The position numbers and the translations under genes are program-made. Positions 9,790 to 20,076 of a stretch of DNA of 41,582 bases are shown piece by piece. Under the pieces are notes generated by a model. The model ran no database searches, had not been told where the DNA came from, and worked only from the letters and a program-made list of their open reading frames with translations. Source of the stretch: Moniliophthora roreri (taxonomy: Eukaryota; Basidiomycota; Agaricomycetes; Agaricales; Marasmiaceae); the NCBI GenBank assembly GCA_001466705.2, contig LATX02000037.1, positions 1-41,582 of the forward strand. Reading direction: 5' to 3'. The number at the start of each line of letters is the position of its first letter. Positions within the stretch are counted from its first letter, which is position 1.

Positions 9790-11384
9790 TCAAGAAACCA
9801 AGAAATTAAGTTGAAGAATGAGTGTTCCGATGGATAGGTGTCAGAATGTAAAACTCTTCAACTTGTATGGATTGACCAAAATTGTTGGATTGTTTGTTAC
9901 TGTAGCCATTGAGAAGAACATGTTGCTCATTTCATTGTCATCATTGGCCAGTGCTGGTGGGGTCCCAGGCTCAGAAGAGGCAACAGTTCATCTTCGTCAT
10001 TGTATGTTGTCTTCATCCTCGCTACTGTCCTCAATGTCAATTACCTGAGACATAGATGGACCTGGCTTGAGCAGTGAGGCATCTGAAGAGTCAATAGATG
10101 ATACTAGAAATCATGATAAGCAAAATGAGTGTTGCATAATAAATTTATTGACTCACTATGATGGTGAGATCGAAGTCGGTGGCTGTATACCATCTTAGAA
10201 TCCATATCACCATCATCTGAGCCTTCTTTGTCATCTCCATTGCTGTCCTCACCACTACCAGAGTTGCTAATATCTTTGTGTTTGTGATCAGAGCCAAATG
10301 AAGTAATTGGAGATTGGGATCTATTCTGATCCTGATCATGATCGTCAGACCAAGAGGCAATCTGTGTTTGACTGATGCAGGTGCAGGTTACTATGAACAG
10401 GTCAGTTTTAAGCTTGAAGACTAAAGACAAAGGCAGCTCACCAAAATAGAGACAATGGTTGTAAACTGCTCCTGGACCTCCTTTACTTCAGTCTGGCAAA
10501 CACCTGCTAATCTGCTTACTGAAGCTGGTATCTGGATACCTCAGAGCACCAGCTGAGATTGTAAGGTGTTGATTGCCAGAGCAAACTAGTGGGATAAGTG
10601 GAGGAAGGAATGCTCAGTAGTCTGGATCAATGTCCTTGTTGTACTGTCGATTTGGTGTTTGGCCCTTTCTTACCTTCTTGATAAGTTTAGAAAGGGTATG
10701 TCCAAACTGGTTGAGAACTTTGTCAACTTCCATGTCAAGATCCAAGCTCTATGGTAGCTCCTTTTGGTCACAGATTGCTGCTGTCTTCAGATGGCTTGCT
10801 CGATCAAATGTCACTAGATCTGGAATTGGCTTCTTCGCTGTGTTTGATCGTTTCGTGCCAAAGAAGAACTCTCCCCATCTATACAAAATGTAGTCTCAGA
10901 TGATAGCCAGAATAAATCTCAATAGTAACACACCTTTGTTGATTCAACATATAGTCCATCTGTAAAAATATATATTCTCCCAAACCTTAGTGGCTCTGGC
11001 TCTAGGTGGACAATCTATTGAAATGCTTATTATTATTAGCTAAATGAGTGCAAGAAGAGGATGATAATATACCTCTTTTCCTTTGTTCTTCTTACTTGCA
11101 GTCACAGTAGATGTAGACATAGACATAGATGAGCCAGATTTAGTCTTCTGCTTTTTCTTGCCTTTGTTGGAGCGAAAGTTTTGATTGCTTTCATTATTAG
11201 CGGCTTGAAAAGAGGTTGTAGCTCTCCCAGCACGTTCTAAGATGGCCCAAACAGCAGAGGCATTGGACTTGGCTCTCTTTTTGCTGTGGTGATGGCCACT
11301 ATGAGAACATGTAGAGTCGGAAACATCAGCATCATCATTAGAGCTTTCATGGCTGCGCTTTGCCCCACGTTGTTGTCCTGCCAT
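9790..11384 (-). pseudogene. Element 2 gene C: basic/acidic nuclear-type protein, broken by stops
   Basis: Exon 1 (11384-11073, 104 codons) starts MAGQQRGAKRSHES and is rich in Lys/Arg clusters (SKKRAK, NKGKKKQK) typical of nuclear localisation signals. Further exons that keep phase are 10959-10934, 10878-10674, 10585-10442 and 10361-10191, ending in acidic, Asp/Ser-rich sequence. A last acidic block reads to a TGA at 9790-9792, but its 5' splice site is unresolved. In-frame stops in exons 3, 4 and the last block fit CAG-to-TAG or CGA-to-TGA changes. A basic N-terminus with an acidic tail suggests a DNA- or chromatin-associated accessory protein; no family is recognised. Gypsy insertion at 11430 cuts the gene from its upstream leader, which now lies beyond 19395. 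Confidence 0.6.
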
Positions 11385-11507
11385 GGGGACTGAAAGAGAA
11401 AAAGGAAAGTCCAACCTGCAGAGTGCAGATGTTACGAACACGTGGCTGTCACTGGACTACTTAGTTAGCATGTGACTTGTATTACTAATCTTTTTCTTCA
11501 TTGTTCT

Positions 11508-12254
11508 CACTATGTATGAGGTGTTCTTTTAACATGGTTTTCTCATTGAGAAAACACTTGATCTTCTTGCAAAGAGAATTTTTATAAAACCATATATAAA
11601 TTCTAAATTTCAATTGTGTCCTCTCAACAAGAATATGCCTGGAGAATACTGAATTTTCAGCAGCAAAAGATATGGAATTTTCAAGTTCTGAGAATTAAAA
11701 GATAATACAATATATTAAAATAATTTCCATACTGAGAAAACATTAAATTTTCTCTAGTTGAAGACCCTCAGAAAATGCTGATAAGATAAGATAAAAATTC
11801 CACATTTTCTATTGTGGGAAAGTCAGAGAAAACACTAGGAAAACACTAGGAAAATAGTAGGAAAATTATATGAAAACACTATATTTTAAAGCAGTTTTTA
11901 GATAGTTTTCATTTAGTTTTCCTTTTGTATTTAATATGTTTCCTTTAATATAAAATTCAAAATCTTATATTTATTTTCTAAATGTTTTCTCACTATTTTA
12001 TAAGGCAGAAAATTTAGTATATTTGTAATTAGAAAATTAAAGGACAATTCTATAACTTCATTATTATAAAATAATCAAAAAACACAGACTCTTCTGGAAA
12101 TTAAAATCCAGAGTATGCTTGCTGTTTTCACTATGTGATGATAACTTGAAACTAATAGAATTTTCTGAGTGTTGTCTGGAAGCAAATATATAGCAGTATT
12201 CTGAGTGTATTTCCTTTGTATTAATAGCATTAAAAGAACACCTTGTATGTAGTG
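11508..12254. mobile_element. non-autonomous CACTA (CMC/EnSpm-like) element, 747 bp
   Basis: The left end is CACTATGTATGAGGTGTTC and the right end is the inverse of CACTACATACAAGGTGTTC, giving a 25-bp TIR with four mismatches that ends in TTTTAA. It is flanked by TCT on both sides (11505-11507 and 12255-12257). The 3' LTR supplies the empty site with a single TCT, which proves the 3-bp duplication. The inside is AT-rich with recurring GAAAAC/GTTTTC motifs, like the subterminal binding repeats of CACTA elements, and has no ORF of note. Confidence 0.88.
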
Positions 12255-12370
12255 TCTCTTGTGTTCTATTTATTAGTCACTTCTTTGATTACCTTCTCTC
12301 GAGTTCGAAAATGATTACTCAGTTTCTTCTCTTTAGTTCTTTCATATTCTATGTATTTTGTCATCATGTA

Positions 12371-12415
12371 CTATTTAAGCAGCTACAGCCAGGCTCTTAG
12401 CTCTTCAGCTTGACC
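12371..12415 (+). promoter_or_regulatory. LTR core promoter and predicted transcript start
   Basis: CTATTTAAG at 12371-12379 sits about 30 bp before TCAGCTTGACC (12405-12415). The latter is exactly complementary to the sequence just after the LTR, as expected if it is the 5' end of a self-priming Tf1/sushi-type transcript. Spacing and complementarity are visible; the start site itself is inferred. Confidence 0.6.
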
Positions 12416-12564
12416 TGGTTAGCAATAAACCTTGTAACAAGCAATGACTCGAACTCTGAACTGCAGAAGTCTCTGCACAAACTCAAACTTGAACCTTAAA
12501 ACCTTCTTGGCTATGTCATAGTTGAGTTGGTTGTTGACGTTGCTGCGCAAGTAACATAACACAA

Positions 12565-12575
12565 GGTCAAGCTGA
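12565..12575 (+). promoter_or_regulatory. self-primer binding site (Tf1/sushi type)
   Basis: GGTCAAGCTGA lies three bases after the 5' LTR and is the perfect inverse complement of TCAGCTTGACC within the LTR. In Tf1/sushi-type elements the transcript's own 5' end folds back and primes minus-strand DNA, without tRNA. The same 11-mer pair is present in the third Gypsy element (40887-40897 and 41068-41078). Confidence 0.75.
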
Positions 12576-12679
12576 TCAGAAATGCCGACCTAGCAAGGTC
12601 AAGGCACCACAACTCCACCAAGAGCCCACCTGACTGTGGAAGAAGAATGAAACCTTGATCAAGATCTCAACCTCCCACA

Positions 12680-13973
12680 ATGGCTTCAACTTCTAGGGAT
12701 CGGCATTTTGGAAGACCCTGCATTGACCTCGTGTACAATTATAACCCACCAACACTGGAGAGAAGCACTCAGACAGCTCTCAGATGTGCTTGGGCCAGAC
12801 ACAACAACAGAAGAAGAAACACAACTAGGCAAAGAACCGAAGAACAGCTCAACCCTGACATTCACTCCACCAGACTTGCCCTCGAAAGAGAACTCAGAAG
12901 ACTCGACAGAGAAGACAGGGAGATCACGAGACTCCTCACCATCCACTCCAGACTCTACAGCTTCTGTCGAAGACCCCAATATAGAAACGGACAACATGTT
13001 GGGAGAGGGCAGCTCAACCTCGAAATGAGAACAGAAACTGAGGATGCAAGAGGAAATGATGATCAGTGTTGCCATGGCAGTACTGGAAGAAGTTGGGAAG
13101 AAGGAGAAGAAAAAGGAGAAGGAGGCCAAGGTAGCAGCTCCGGAACCTTTTGAAGGAGATAGAAAGGATATGAAGAGGTTCCTCACTGAAGTTGAGATAT
13201 TCCTCCGAATGCACCCAGATGATTACAACACTGATGAGAAGAAATGCCTTTTTCTTCTCTCATACCTTTGAGGAAAAACCACTGAAGCCTGGAAGCAAAC
13301 CAAGACAAGCAAAATCTTTGACAAGAAAAGTGATGAAGCAGAACTCACCTGGGCTGACCTCAAGGAAGCCTTCAGGAAGCATTATTTACCAGCTGATATC
13401 CAAGCCGATGCGCAACTATGAATCAAAGACGCTAGTATGATGGATCGAGCCGATAACTATGTTAACGAATTCAGGGTCATGGCAGATGAATCGGGATACG
13501 ACAACCAGGCCCTGATACATATTTTCCGAAAGGGACTTCCCTTTTCCATAGCCGACAAAATCCTCAATCAACTGCAGGGACGACCATCTGATCTTGAAGG
13601 GTGGTACAAAGCTGCTATCAGATTTGATGAACAGTTCAAATATGCAAAGGCAGTTCAGAAGCTGAGGAGATTCCAGATGGCTGGAGAAAAGAAGAAGTAC
13701 AAGAAGAAAGAAGTTGCAATTAATTGAATGGACACAAGGCTCATGGATGATGAAAGAAAGGAGTATATGAAGGATGGACAATGCTTCCGATGTGCAAAGC
13801 AAGGACATGTCAGCAGAGACTGTCCACAAAAGAACATGGGAAGAAATGAGGGATGAGGAGAGCAGAAGAAGACACCCAGAGACACTTATGTGAAAATCCA
13901 GGCCATCATAAAAGAATATAACAAGGAAGATCAAACTGAACTTTTGGATATCATGGAAAAGGAGGGTTTTTGA
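12680..13973 (+). pseudogene. gag: Gypsy gag (nucleocapsid with CCHC knuckle), broken
   Basis: The likely ATG is at 12680, but the conserved frame is entered only from about 12708, so a small indel near 12700 is likely. The homologous gag at 41150 has similar residues (DP..C.IT...R.AL). The capsid part includes PEPFEGDRKDMKRFLTEV at about 13137-13190. A CCHC zinc knuckle, CFRCAKQGHVSRDC, is encoded near 13785-13825. Nonsense codons in this frame (for example around 13026, 13269, 13419, 13725, 13853) are TGA where Arg would fit. The reading ends GAG GGT TTT TGA at 13971-13973. Gag packages the RNA in cytoplasmic particles. Confidence 0.85.
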
Positions 13974-13999
13974 AGTGGCGGAAGAGGCCGACTCTCTCC
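13964..13999 (+). promoter_or_regulatory. predicted -1 ribosomal frameshift site between gag and pol
   Basis: The heptamer G GGT TTT (13964-13970) is in the gag frame and is followed at once by the gag stop TGA. A -1 slip reads GGG TTT TTG AAG, which is exactly the pol frame. Nine bases downstream, GGAAGAG (13980-13986) can pair with CTCTCTCC (13992-13999) with one bulge and a 5-nt loop. The decayed minus-strand Gypsy at 40326-40335 has the same heptamer directly before a stop (TAA). Slippage is inferred. Confidence 0.65.
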
Positions 14000-16900
14000 C
14001 TGCCCCCAGCAATTACGGTCTTGAATATTGCATTAGCTAAGCTTGAACGAAATTCTATGCGAATTCCCATCTCTTACAATATCAGAACAGAAAAAGTCAG
14101 AATACACAGCCTCCTTGACTCAGGGGCTGGAGGGCTCTTCATGAGTCCAGAAACAGTTAAACAATTAGAGCTACGACGGAATTGACTCTCTGAAAACATT
14201 CAAGTCTTTAATGTTGACAGAATGCCAAATAAAACAGCCTGGATCACCCATTCGGCAACTGTGACATATGAAGTAGGATCAACAACTCTGACAGATGAAT
14301 TCCTTATTTCCAGATTAGAAAAGGAAGATGTGATCTTTGGGCTACCTTGGCTTTAAAAGTACAACCCGGACATCAATTGGAAATCGGGAGAACTTACGTT
14401 CCGACCAAAGTGATACGTTAAAATCCCACATAACGACAGTGTTTTCGATACAACAGCACCGGAAGAAATCATTTGAAGAATTGACATACATGCGAAAATG
14501 CCAATGTCTCAAACTATGGCACACACAGTTGAGCAAATGGAACAAAGTCTAGACAGCCTCATTCCAGGGTATTTACGGGATTTTACGGCACAATTCAAAG
14601 ATTGAGAAGCGGAACAATTCCCAATCTCCCAGACCTATGACCATGCCATTGATCTTAAACCAGACTTCGTGCCTAGGGACTGCAAGTTGTACTTGTTAAC
14701 GGTCTCTAAACAAGCAGAACTCGATAAATTCCTCGCTAATAACCTTCAGAAAGGATACATTCAAAAGTTGAAATCTCCTATAGCATCCCCATTCTTCTTT
14801 GTGGGAAAGAAGGAGAAAGGGAAATTGCGACCCACCCAAGATTACTGTCGATTAAATGATGGAACAATCAAAAACGCGTACCCCCTGCTGCTAGTCTCAG
14901 ATTTAATTGATAAGCTATGTGGAGCAACCATCTTTTCCAAACTTGATTTACGCAACAGATACAATAATATTAGAATCAAAGATGGGGATCATTGGAAAGC
15001 CACTTTCAAAACCAATCGAGGACTTTTCAAACCAATGGTCATGTTCTTTGGGCTAATGAATTCACCAGTGACGTTCCAAGCTTTCATGGACGATATTCTT
15101 TCTGACTTTATCGCTGAAGGATGGTGTTTGGTTTACATGGACGACATCCTGATTTATTCAGTGACCGAGGACAAACATAGAGACCAGTCCAGATGTCTTC
15201 TCCAACAACTACGAGATCAAGATCTGTACCTAAAACCTCACAAATGTGAATTTAATGTGAGGGAAGTGGTCTTTTTGGGTTTGGTCATCAGACCTGGTAC
15301 AATCAGTATGGATCTAGTGAAATTGGCCAGGATCAAGGACTGGCCAGCTCCAGAAACAGTCACGGGAGTATGGAGTTTCACAGGCTTTGCAAACTTCTAT
15401 TGGAAATTCATTGGTCGATACGTGGAAATTGCAAAGCTGCTCTACGACCTGACTAGGAAGGGAGTACCCTTCAAGTGGACAACGGAATGTCAATGGGCAT
15501 TTGATACACTTAAAGGAAAGTTTTTGGAAGAACCACTACTCTTGATCCCTGACTTGTTGAAGCCATTTGTCATAGAATCAGACACTTCAAAGTGGGCTTC
15601 AGGAGCTGTACTGCGACAAAAGGGAGATGATGGGGAATGGCACCCATGTGGATTCATCTCTCATGCTTTTGATGCAACGGAACGGAATTACGAAATCTAT
15701 GATCAGGAACTGTTCGCCATCATGCAAGCACTTGAAACTTGGAGGCACTATGTTTTGGGTAACAGACATCTGGTGACAGTTCTATCCAATCATAAGAATC
15801 TCACTTACTTTTGGACAGCCCAGAAGCTGAATAGAAGACAGGCGTGATAGAGCCTCTTCCTCTCCTTATTCGATCTGAAGCTCGTTCATGTGCCAGGGAC
15901 ACAGATGGTTCAATCAGACGCCCTGTCACAATGTCCAGACTTCATCTCTTTGACTGATACAGATAACGAAGACATCGTGATGCTCCCGGATGCATTGTTC
16001 ATCAATGCAGTTGATCTAGACCTTCAAGCAAACCTCAAGACTGCACTGGGATCAGATGATTTCCATCACAGTGCCTTAGAATCACTTCTAGATCAAGGGA
16101 TGCCCCCTATTAAGTCTTCCCTTTCTGATTGGAAAATCAATGACAACATGTTGTTCTACAAGGGGCGCATCTATGTGCCAAATAACCCATCTTTGCGGCA
16201 TGAAATTGTCCGCACAATCCATGAAGGGCAACCATTTGGACACCTGGGGCAATACGGGATGATCGATCTTGTGGGAAGGGAATTCTGGTAGCCTGGGATG
16301 GCGAAGTTCATCAAAGCATTTGTAGATGGATGTGCGCCATGTCAGCAGATGAAGATCAATACTCACCCTTCTGTGGTGAGTGCGGAGCCTATTGCAGGGT
16401 TGCTGAATGCAACTCTGTTCCAAGTAATAACCATAGACCTTATCACTGATCTTCTGGATTCAGACAGTTCGAATGTAATAATGGTCATGGTAGACCATTC
16501 ATCTATGAAGGGGGTAATTTTCATCCCATGCACCAAGAAATTGGACACAACTGAAGCAGTGAGACTCCTCTTTGAACACGTGTACAAGAGATATGGACTA
16601 CCAGACAGGATTATCTTGGATCGAGATCCAAGGTTCACAGCAGAAGTGTTCCAAGAAATGGCGCAATTGTTGGGAATAAAACATTCAATGAGTACTGCAT
16701 ATCACCCTCAAACAGATGGAGAAACTGAAAGGGTTAATCAGGAAGTGGAAATCTATCTATGGTTCTTTTGCAGAAAAGAACAGACCAAATGGAGCAAACA
16801 CCTCCATATGGCAGAATTCACTCATAATAACAGAACCCATTCAGTTACTCATTACTCCCTATTCTTCTTGACCATGGGATATCATCCTTGACCACTACCC

Positions 16901-17464
16901 ACTGCCTTCAAGAAGACAGATGTCCCATCAGTGGAGAAGAGATTAAACAAATTGAGGAGATTACAACAGGAAACAGCTTCGATGATAGAAATAGTGCGGA
17001 AACATGTTATGGAGCGAGGGAAAAGGAAGACCAACACGTTTACCATAGGACAAAAGGTGTGGCTTGAAGGGAAAAACCTAGACTTCGGGTATCCAACAAA
17101 GAAGCTGTCACCAAAATGGGAAGGACCCTTTGAAATCAAAGAAGTCATAGGGCCAGTGACATATAGGTTGGCGCTACCAAGACAATGGAAGATCCACTCC
17201 GTTTTCCATGTAGAGCTTTTATCGCCGTACAAAGAGACAGATGAACATGGGGCCAACTTCCTGGAACCACCCCCGGACATAATAGAAGGACATGAAGAGT
17301 TCGAAATAGAAGCCATCATAGGTCATAAGCCACAGAAAGATCCGAAGAAATTTCTGGTGACTTGGAAGGGGTATGATTCTTCACACAACGAATGGAAGAA
17401 GAAAGCGGAGTTGGAAAACGCCATAGAAACATACCTGAAGTATATATTAAAACACAAACTCTGA
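13970..17464 (+). pseudogene. pol: Gypsy pol: protease, RT, RNase H, integrase, chromodomain
   Basis: A single frame throughout. The aspartic protease has the active motif LLDSGAGG near 14115. The RT runs from about 14740, with [10 protein letters not shown] and the catalytic YMDD at about 15136-15147. RNase H follows (about 15560-15800, [15 protein letters not shown]; a later Asp of the usual LSDHKNL is Asn). The integrase has an H-H-C-C finger (16200-16345), then core residues D (TIDLITDL), D (DRDPRF) and E (DGETERVNQ). The C-terminal chromodomain (about 17300-17450, FLVTWKGYDSSHNEW) makes it a chromovirus. Stops at about 14183, 14353, 14411, 14603, 15845, 15848, 16289 and 16889 fit Arg, Gln or Trp codons hit by transitions. 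No frameshift is seen in 3.5 kb. Confidence 0.93.
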
Positions 17465-17491
17465 GAGCCACATCCATTACAACCCAGAAAC

Positions 17492-19001
17492 ATGTCTCAT
17501 GCCAATGCTCAGAACAATACTCTTCCTTCTCCTTCTAACCTCCATTTGCAACCCCTCCCTCTGGTACCTGCTGGCTCTACTGCTGAAGATGCCCATTACC
17601 CCGATGACATCCACTACACCAGTCCATTCCATCCTTCCCCTTTTGAACTTTTGTACTTGGTCAACACCAGTGAACATGACAATGCCCTACAAAGAGCTGC
17701 TGTGGCATCTCCCATCCTACAGATCACCCTTGACGGTCTCATACACCTTTGGGAACAACGCGCCACCCTCAATCAGATTGCTCAGGAGACAAATGTATAC
17801 TTGGCTAATCTTGCATTCAATGCAACAGCAGAAGCAGCTGGAGGGCTCGTTCTAGAAGGCCTGATGATGGTACCATTGCCACCTGTCTTAGAAAGATGTG
17901 ATGACCCACAGACGAGTAATACTAATACAGATGCCATCCCCAGTGATATTTGCAATGCAAATCCAAACAGTCCAGAATTCTGGGTGGCCCAATGTGCCTA
18001 TGCAGAACAAATTCGGAACACAGCACAGCTGGCCTGTAAACAGATACAGCGACTCTCTTGGGTCTCCCCATCTGGGGATGATTTACCTGGGACATCTCAT
18101 CAGCCCGAACCAATCTCCACCCTTCATCCCGCTGAACATGTCACCTCTTCCCCTTCCAGTCCAACCTCTCTCGTCTATCCTGAACCACCTAGTCCATCCA
18201 GTGCCTCCAGTGGTTCCATTGTTGTTGAACACATCTCCGACACCAACTCTGGAAGTCCACCCATCTACACTGCCTCCATTGGAATCTGAACTCCCTCCCC
18301 CTCCAATTCTAGCACCAAGACCGACGAATCCCATATGGAGAGTATCTACTCCCCCAGAGTTCAGGGATGCAACAACTGTGACCCCCCCACCATGGTACCT
18401 TTCTGTGCAGACAGACAGCTTAATCTCTATTTCCAACTCCTCCGAATCACATATGCAGACACCCGATTCTCCCCTGGTCCAATCACTCCAGAACCGATGC
18501 CCTACTCCAAGACCACAGCGGTCTCTAACATGGGACCCAGCACAGAGGTCAGTATGGGACAACAACGACCTCGAAGAAGCGTCGTTGAATGAGCCGTTGC
18601 CACTGCTGAACAACAAGAGGGATATGACAGACGAGGTCTATGAATACCTCTGTGCCCTGTGTGCTGATTGGCAAAACACCACAGCCGAGACTGCCCACAG
18701 TACCGTTGTAAAGTATGCCAGACATCTGTGCCTGGTCACCTTGCTTGAGATTGTTGTCTCAGACGAAGGTCGAAATGTATTGCTCGAGCATACCATCCCC
18801 AGCGCCCAACGTTTGCTGGCTATGATAGCGATGGGGGTGACCCCAACACTGAACTCTATGGAGACAGAGAGCAGTGAAGCAACTGCAGGGCATGGAGAGG
18901 TCGAAGAAGAATATGCATGGGTCTACATGGGAAGACAGGAATCTTTCCAAGAAGTCACGTTGTTGGATGGAACTGTGGCGAGATTGGAATATCACCCTTG
19001 A
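17492..19001 (+). CDS. extra ORF between pol and 3' LTR of the Gypsy element (one frameshift)
   Basis: An ATG 27 bp after the pol stop opens a long sense ORF in the position an env gene would occupy. The first part (17492 to about 18200, MSHANAQNNTLPSPS...) and the second part (about 18200-19001, ending in ...VARLEYHP before TGA) are in frames differing by one base. The overlap at about 18090-18289 is open in both, so the shift lies there. The protein would be about 500 residues: Pro/Ser/Thr-rich centre, an Ala-rich helical stretch before it, and an acidic C-terminal domain with DEVYEYLCALCADW. There is no signal peptide or membrane segment, so it is not env-like. Unlike gag and pol it has no nonsense codons, only the shift. 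Function unknown. Confidence 0.6.
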
Positions 19002-19012
19002 GATGGAGATAG

Positions 19013-19394
19013 TGTTACGAACATGCGGCTGTCACTGGACTACTTAGTTAGCATGTGACTTGTATTACTAATCTTTTTCTTCATTGTTCTCTTGTGTTCT
19101 ATTTATTAGTCACTTCTTCGATTACCTTCTCTCGAGTTCAAAGACAATTACTCAGTTTCTTCTCTTTAGTTCTTTCATATTCTATGTAGTTTGTCATCAT
19201 GTACTATTTAAGCAGCTACAGCCAGGCTCTTAGCTCTTCAGCTTGACCTGGTTAGCAATAAACTTTGTAACAAGCAACAACTTGAACTCTGAACTGCAGA
19301 AGTCTCTGCACGAACTCGAACTTGAACCTTAAAACCTTCTTGGCTACATCATAGTCAAGTTGGTTGTTGACATTGCTGTGCAAGTAATGTAACA
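19013..19394 (+). repeat. 3' LTR of the Gypsy element
   Basis: Intact 382-bp LTR from TGTTACGA to GTAACA with the same promoter, self-complementary transcript-start motif and AATAAA as the 5' LTR. It serves as the empty-site reference for the CACTA element inserted in the 5' LTR. Confidence 0.95.
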
Positions 19395-20076
19395 GCAGAA
19401 GAGAGGAAAAGGAAAGGAAAGAGAAGGAAAAGAAAGAGAAGGAAAGAAAGAGAACTGTTGATGCAAATATTCTTTACCAAGATTTTAACAGATACTGGAA
19501 GAATACACGCTGTAGCTGTGGCTAAATGACATATATAGTATATTAAATAAATGCATGTAAAACACATTGCTTCCTTGCATTCATTGGCTCACATATAGCA
19601 GCTGCATGTAACAATGTGTTTTCTGGTATTTATAGCTCACATATAGCAGTTTCATGTGACAACATGCTGTTTTCTTGTGTTCCTAGTTCATGTTTGTAAC
19701 CAGTATATGGACACACTTACAACAACTGTGGACTTTACTTTATGGTGACTTATGTGACTTGTACAGGGGTACAGAGAAATCTTTTGGAAGTATTAGATAT
19801 GGATACAGTGATGATGATGATAGTAACAGTTAGTTGGTTTGACAGCTGTATTGTATAGGGACCCATTAGGTGCACAGTGCTGTCCATTGTCTAGTCTTGG
19901 TGTCTACATCTATGTCTATGTCTATGTCCATCTATCCATCTACTGACTGGTCTACTGTACCATACACAGCAGAAAGAGAAAAATAGCATGCATGCCAGTG
20001 GTATGAGAGTAGTATGGGAGTATGAACACAATAGCCTAGCTTGACCACTAGCATTTTTACTATACTAAAGTACAGT
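19395..20076. other. element 2 spacer: displaced leader of gene C and simple repeats
   Basis: Starts with the second TSD copy GCAGA and a ~60-bp polypurine tract (19395-19455), which on the minus strand is a polypyrimidine stretch immediately upstream of gene C's start before the Gypsy arrived. Further on are a GAT repeat near 19810 and a TCTATG/TCCATC repeat at about 19905-19945. No gene is seen between 19456 and 20076. Confidence 0.5.

Larger units (their letters stand above)
11430..12561 (+). repeat. 5' LTR of the Gypsy element (split by CACTA-type insertion)
   Basis: Matches the 3' LTR across 11430-11507 and 12258-12561, with the intervening DNA being the nested element plus one TSD copy. 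It contains CTATTTAAG (12371-12379) as a TATA-like box, TCAGCTTGACC at 12405-12415 about 30 bp downstream, and AATAAA near 12424. By hand count it differs from the 3' LTR at about 22 of 382 positions, all but one of them transitions. Confidence 0.93.
11430..19394 (+). mobile_element. full-length Ty3/Gypsy chromovirus with 5-bp TSD
   Basis: 5' LTR 11430-12561 (382 bp once the nested CACTA element is removed), internal region with gag, pol and an extra 3' ORF, 3' LTR 19013-19394. The element is flanked by GCAGA (11425-11429 and 19395-19399). The LTR termini are TGTTAC and its inverse, (G)TAACA. A purine-rich GAGATGGAGATAG lies just before the 3' LTR. Domain order gag, protease, RT, RNase H, integrase, chromodomain identifies a chromovirus, a group that can direct integration to marked chromatin. 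It has many nonsense codons and is not autonomous. Confidence 0.95.

Noticed and set aside
12686..13186. Ser/Phe-rich minus-strand ORF of 166 codons
   Set aside because: It is the antisense shadow of gag; composition reflects the reverse of Lys/Glu-rich codons.
13416..14012. 198-codon minus-strand ORF
   Set aside because: Antisense to gag over its whole length, where the sense strand has the CCHC knuckle and the frameshift site.
17492..18289. Extra Gypsy ORF as an env gene
   Set aside because: No signal peptide, transmembrane helix or Cys pattern; Pro/Ser-rich and acidic instead.
18083..18616. Gly-rich minus-strand ORF
   Set aside because: Antisense of the Pro/Ser-rich extra ORF of the Gypsy element.
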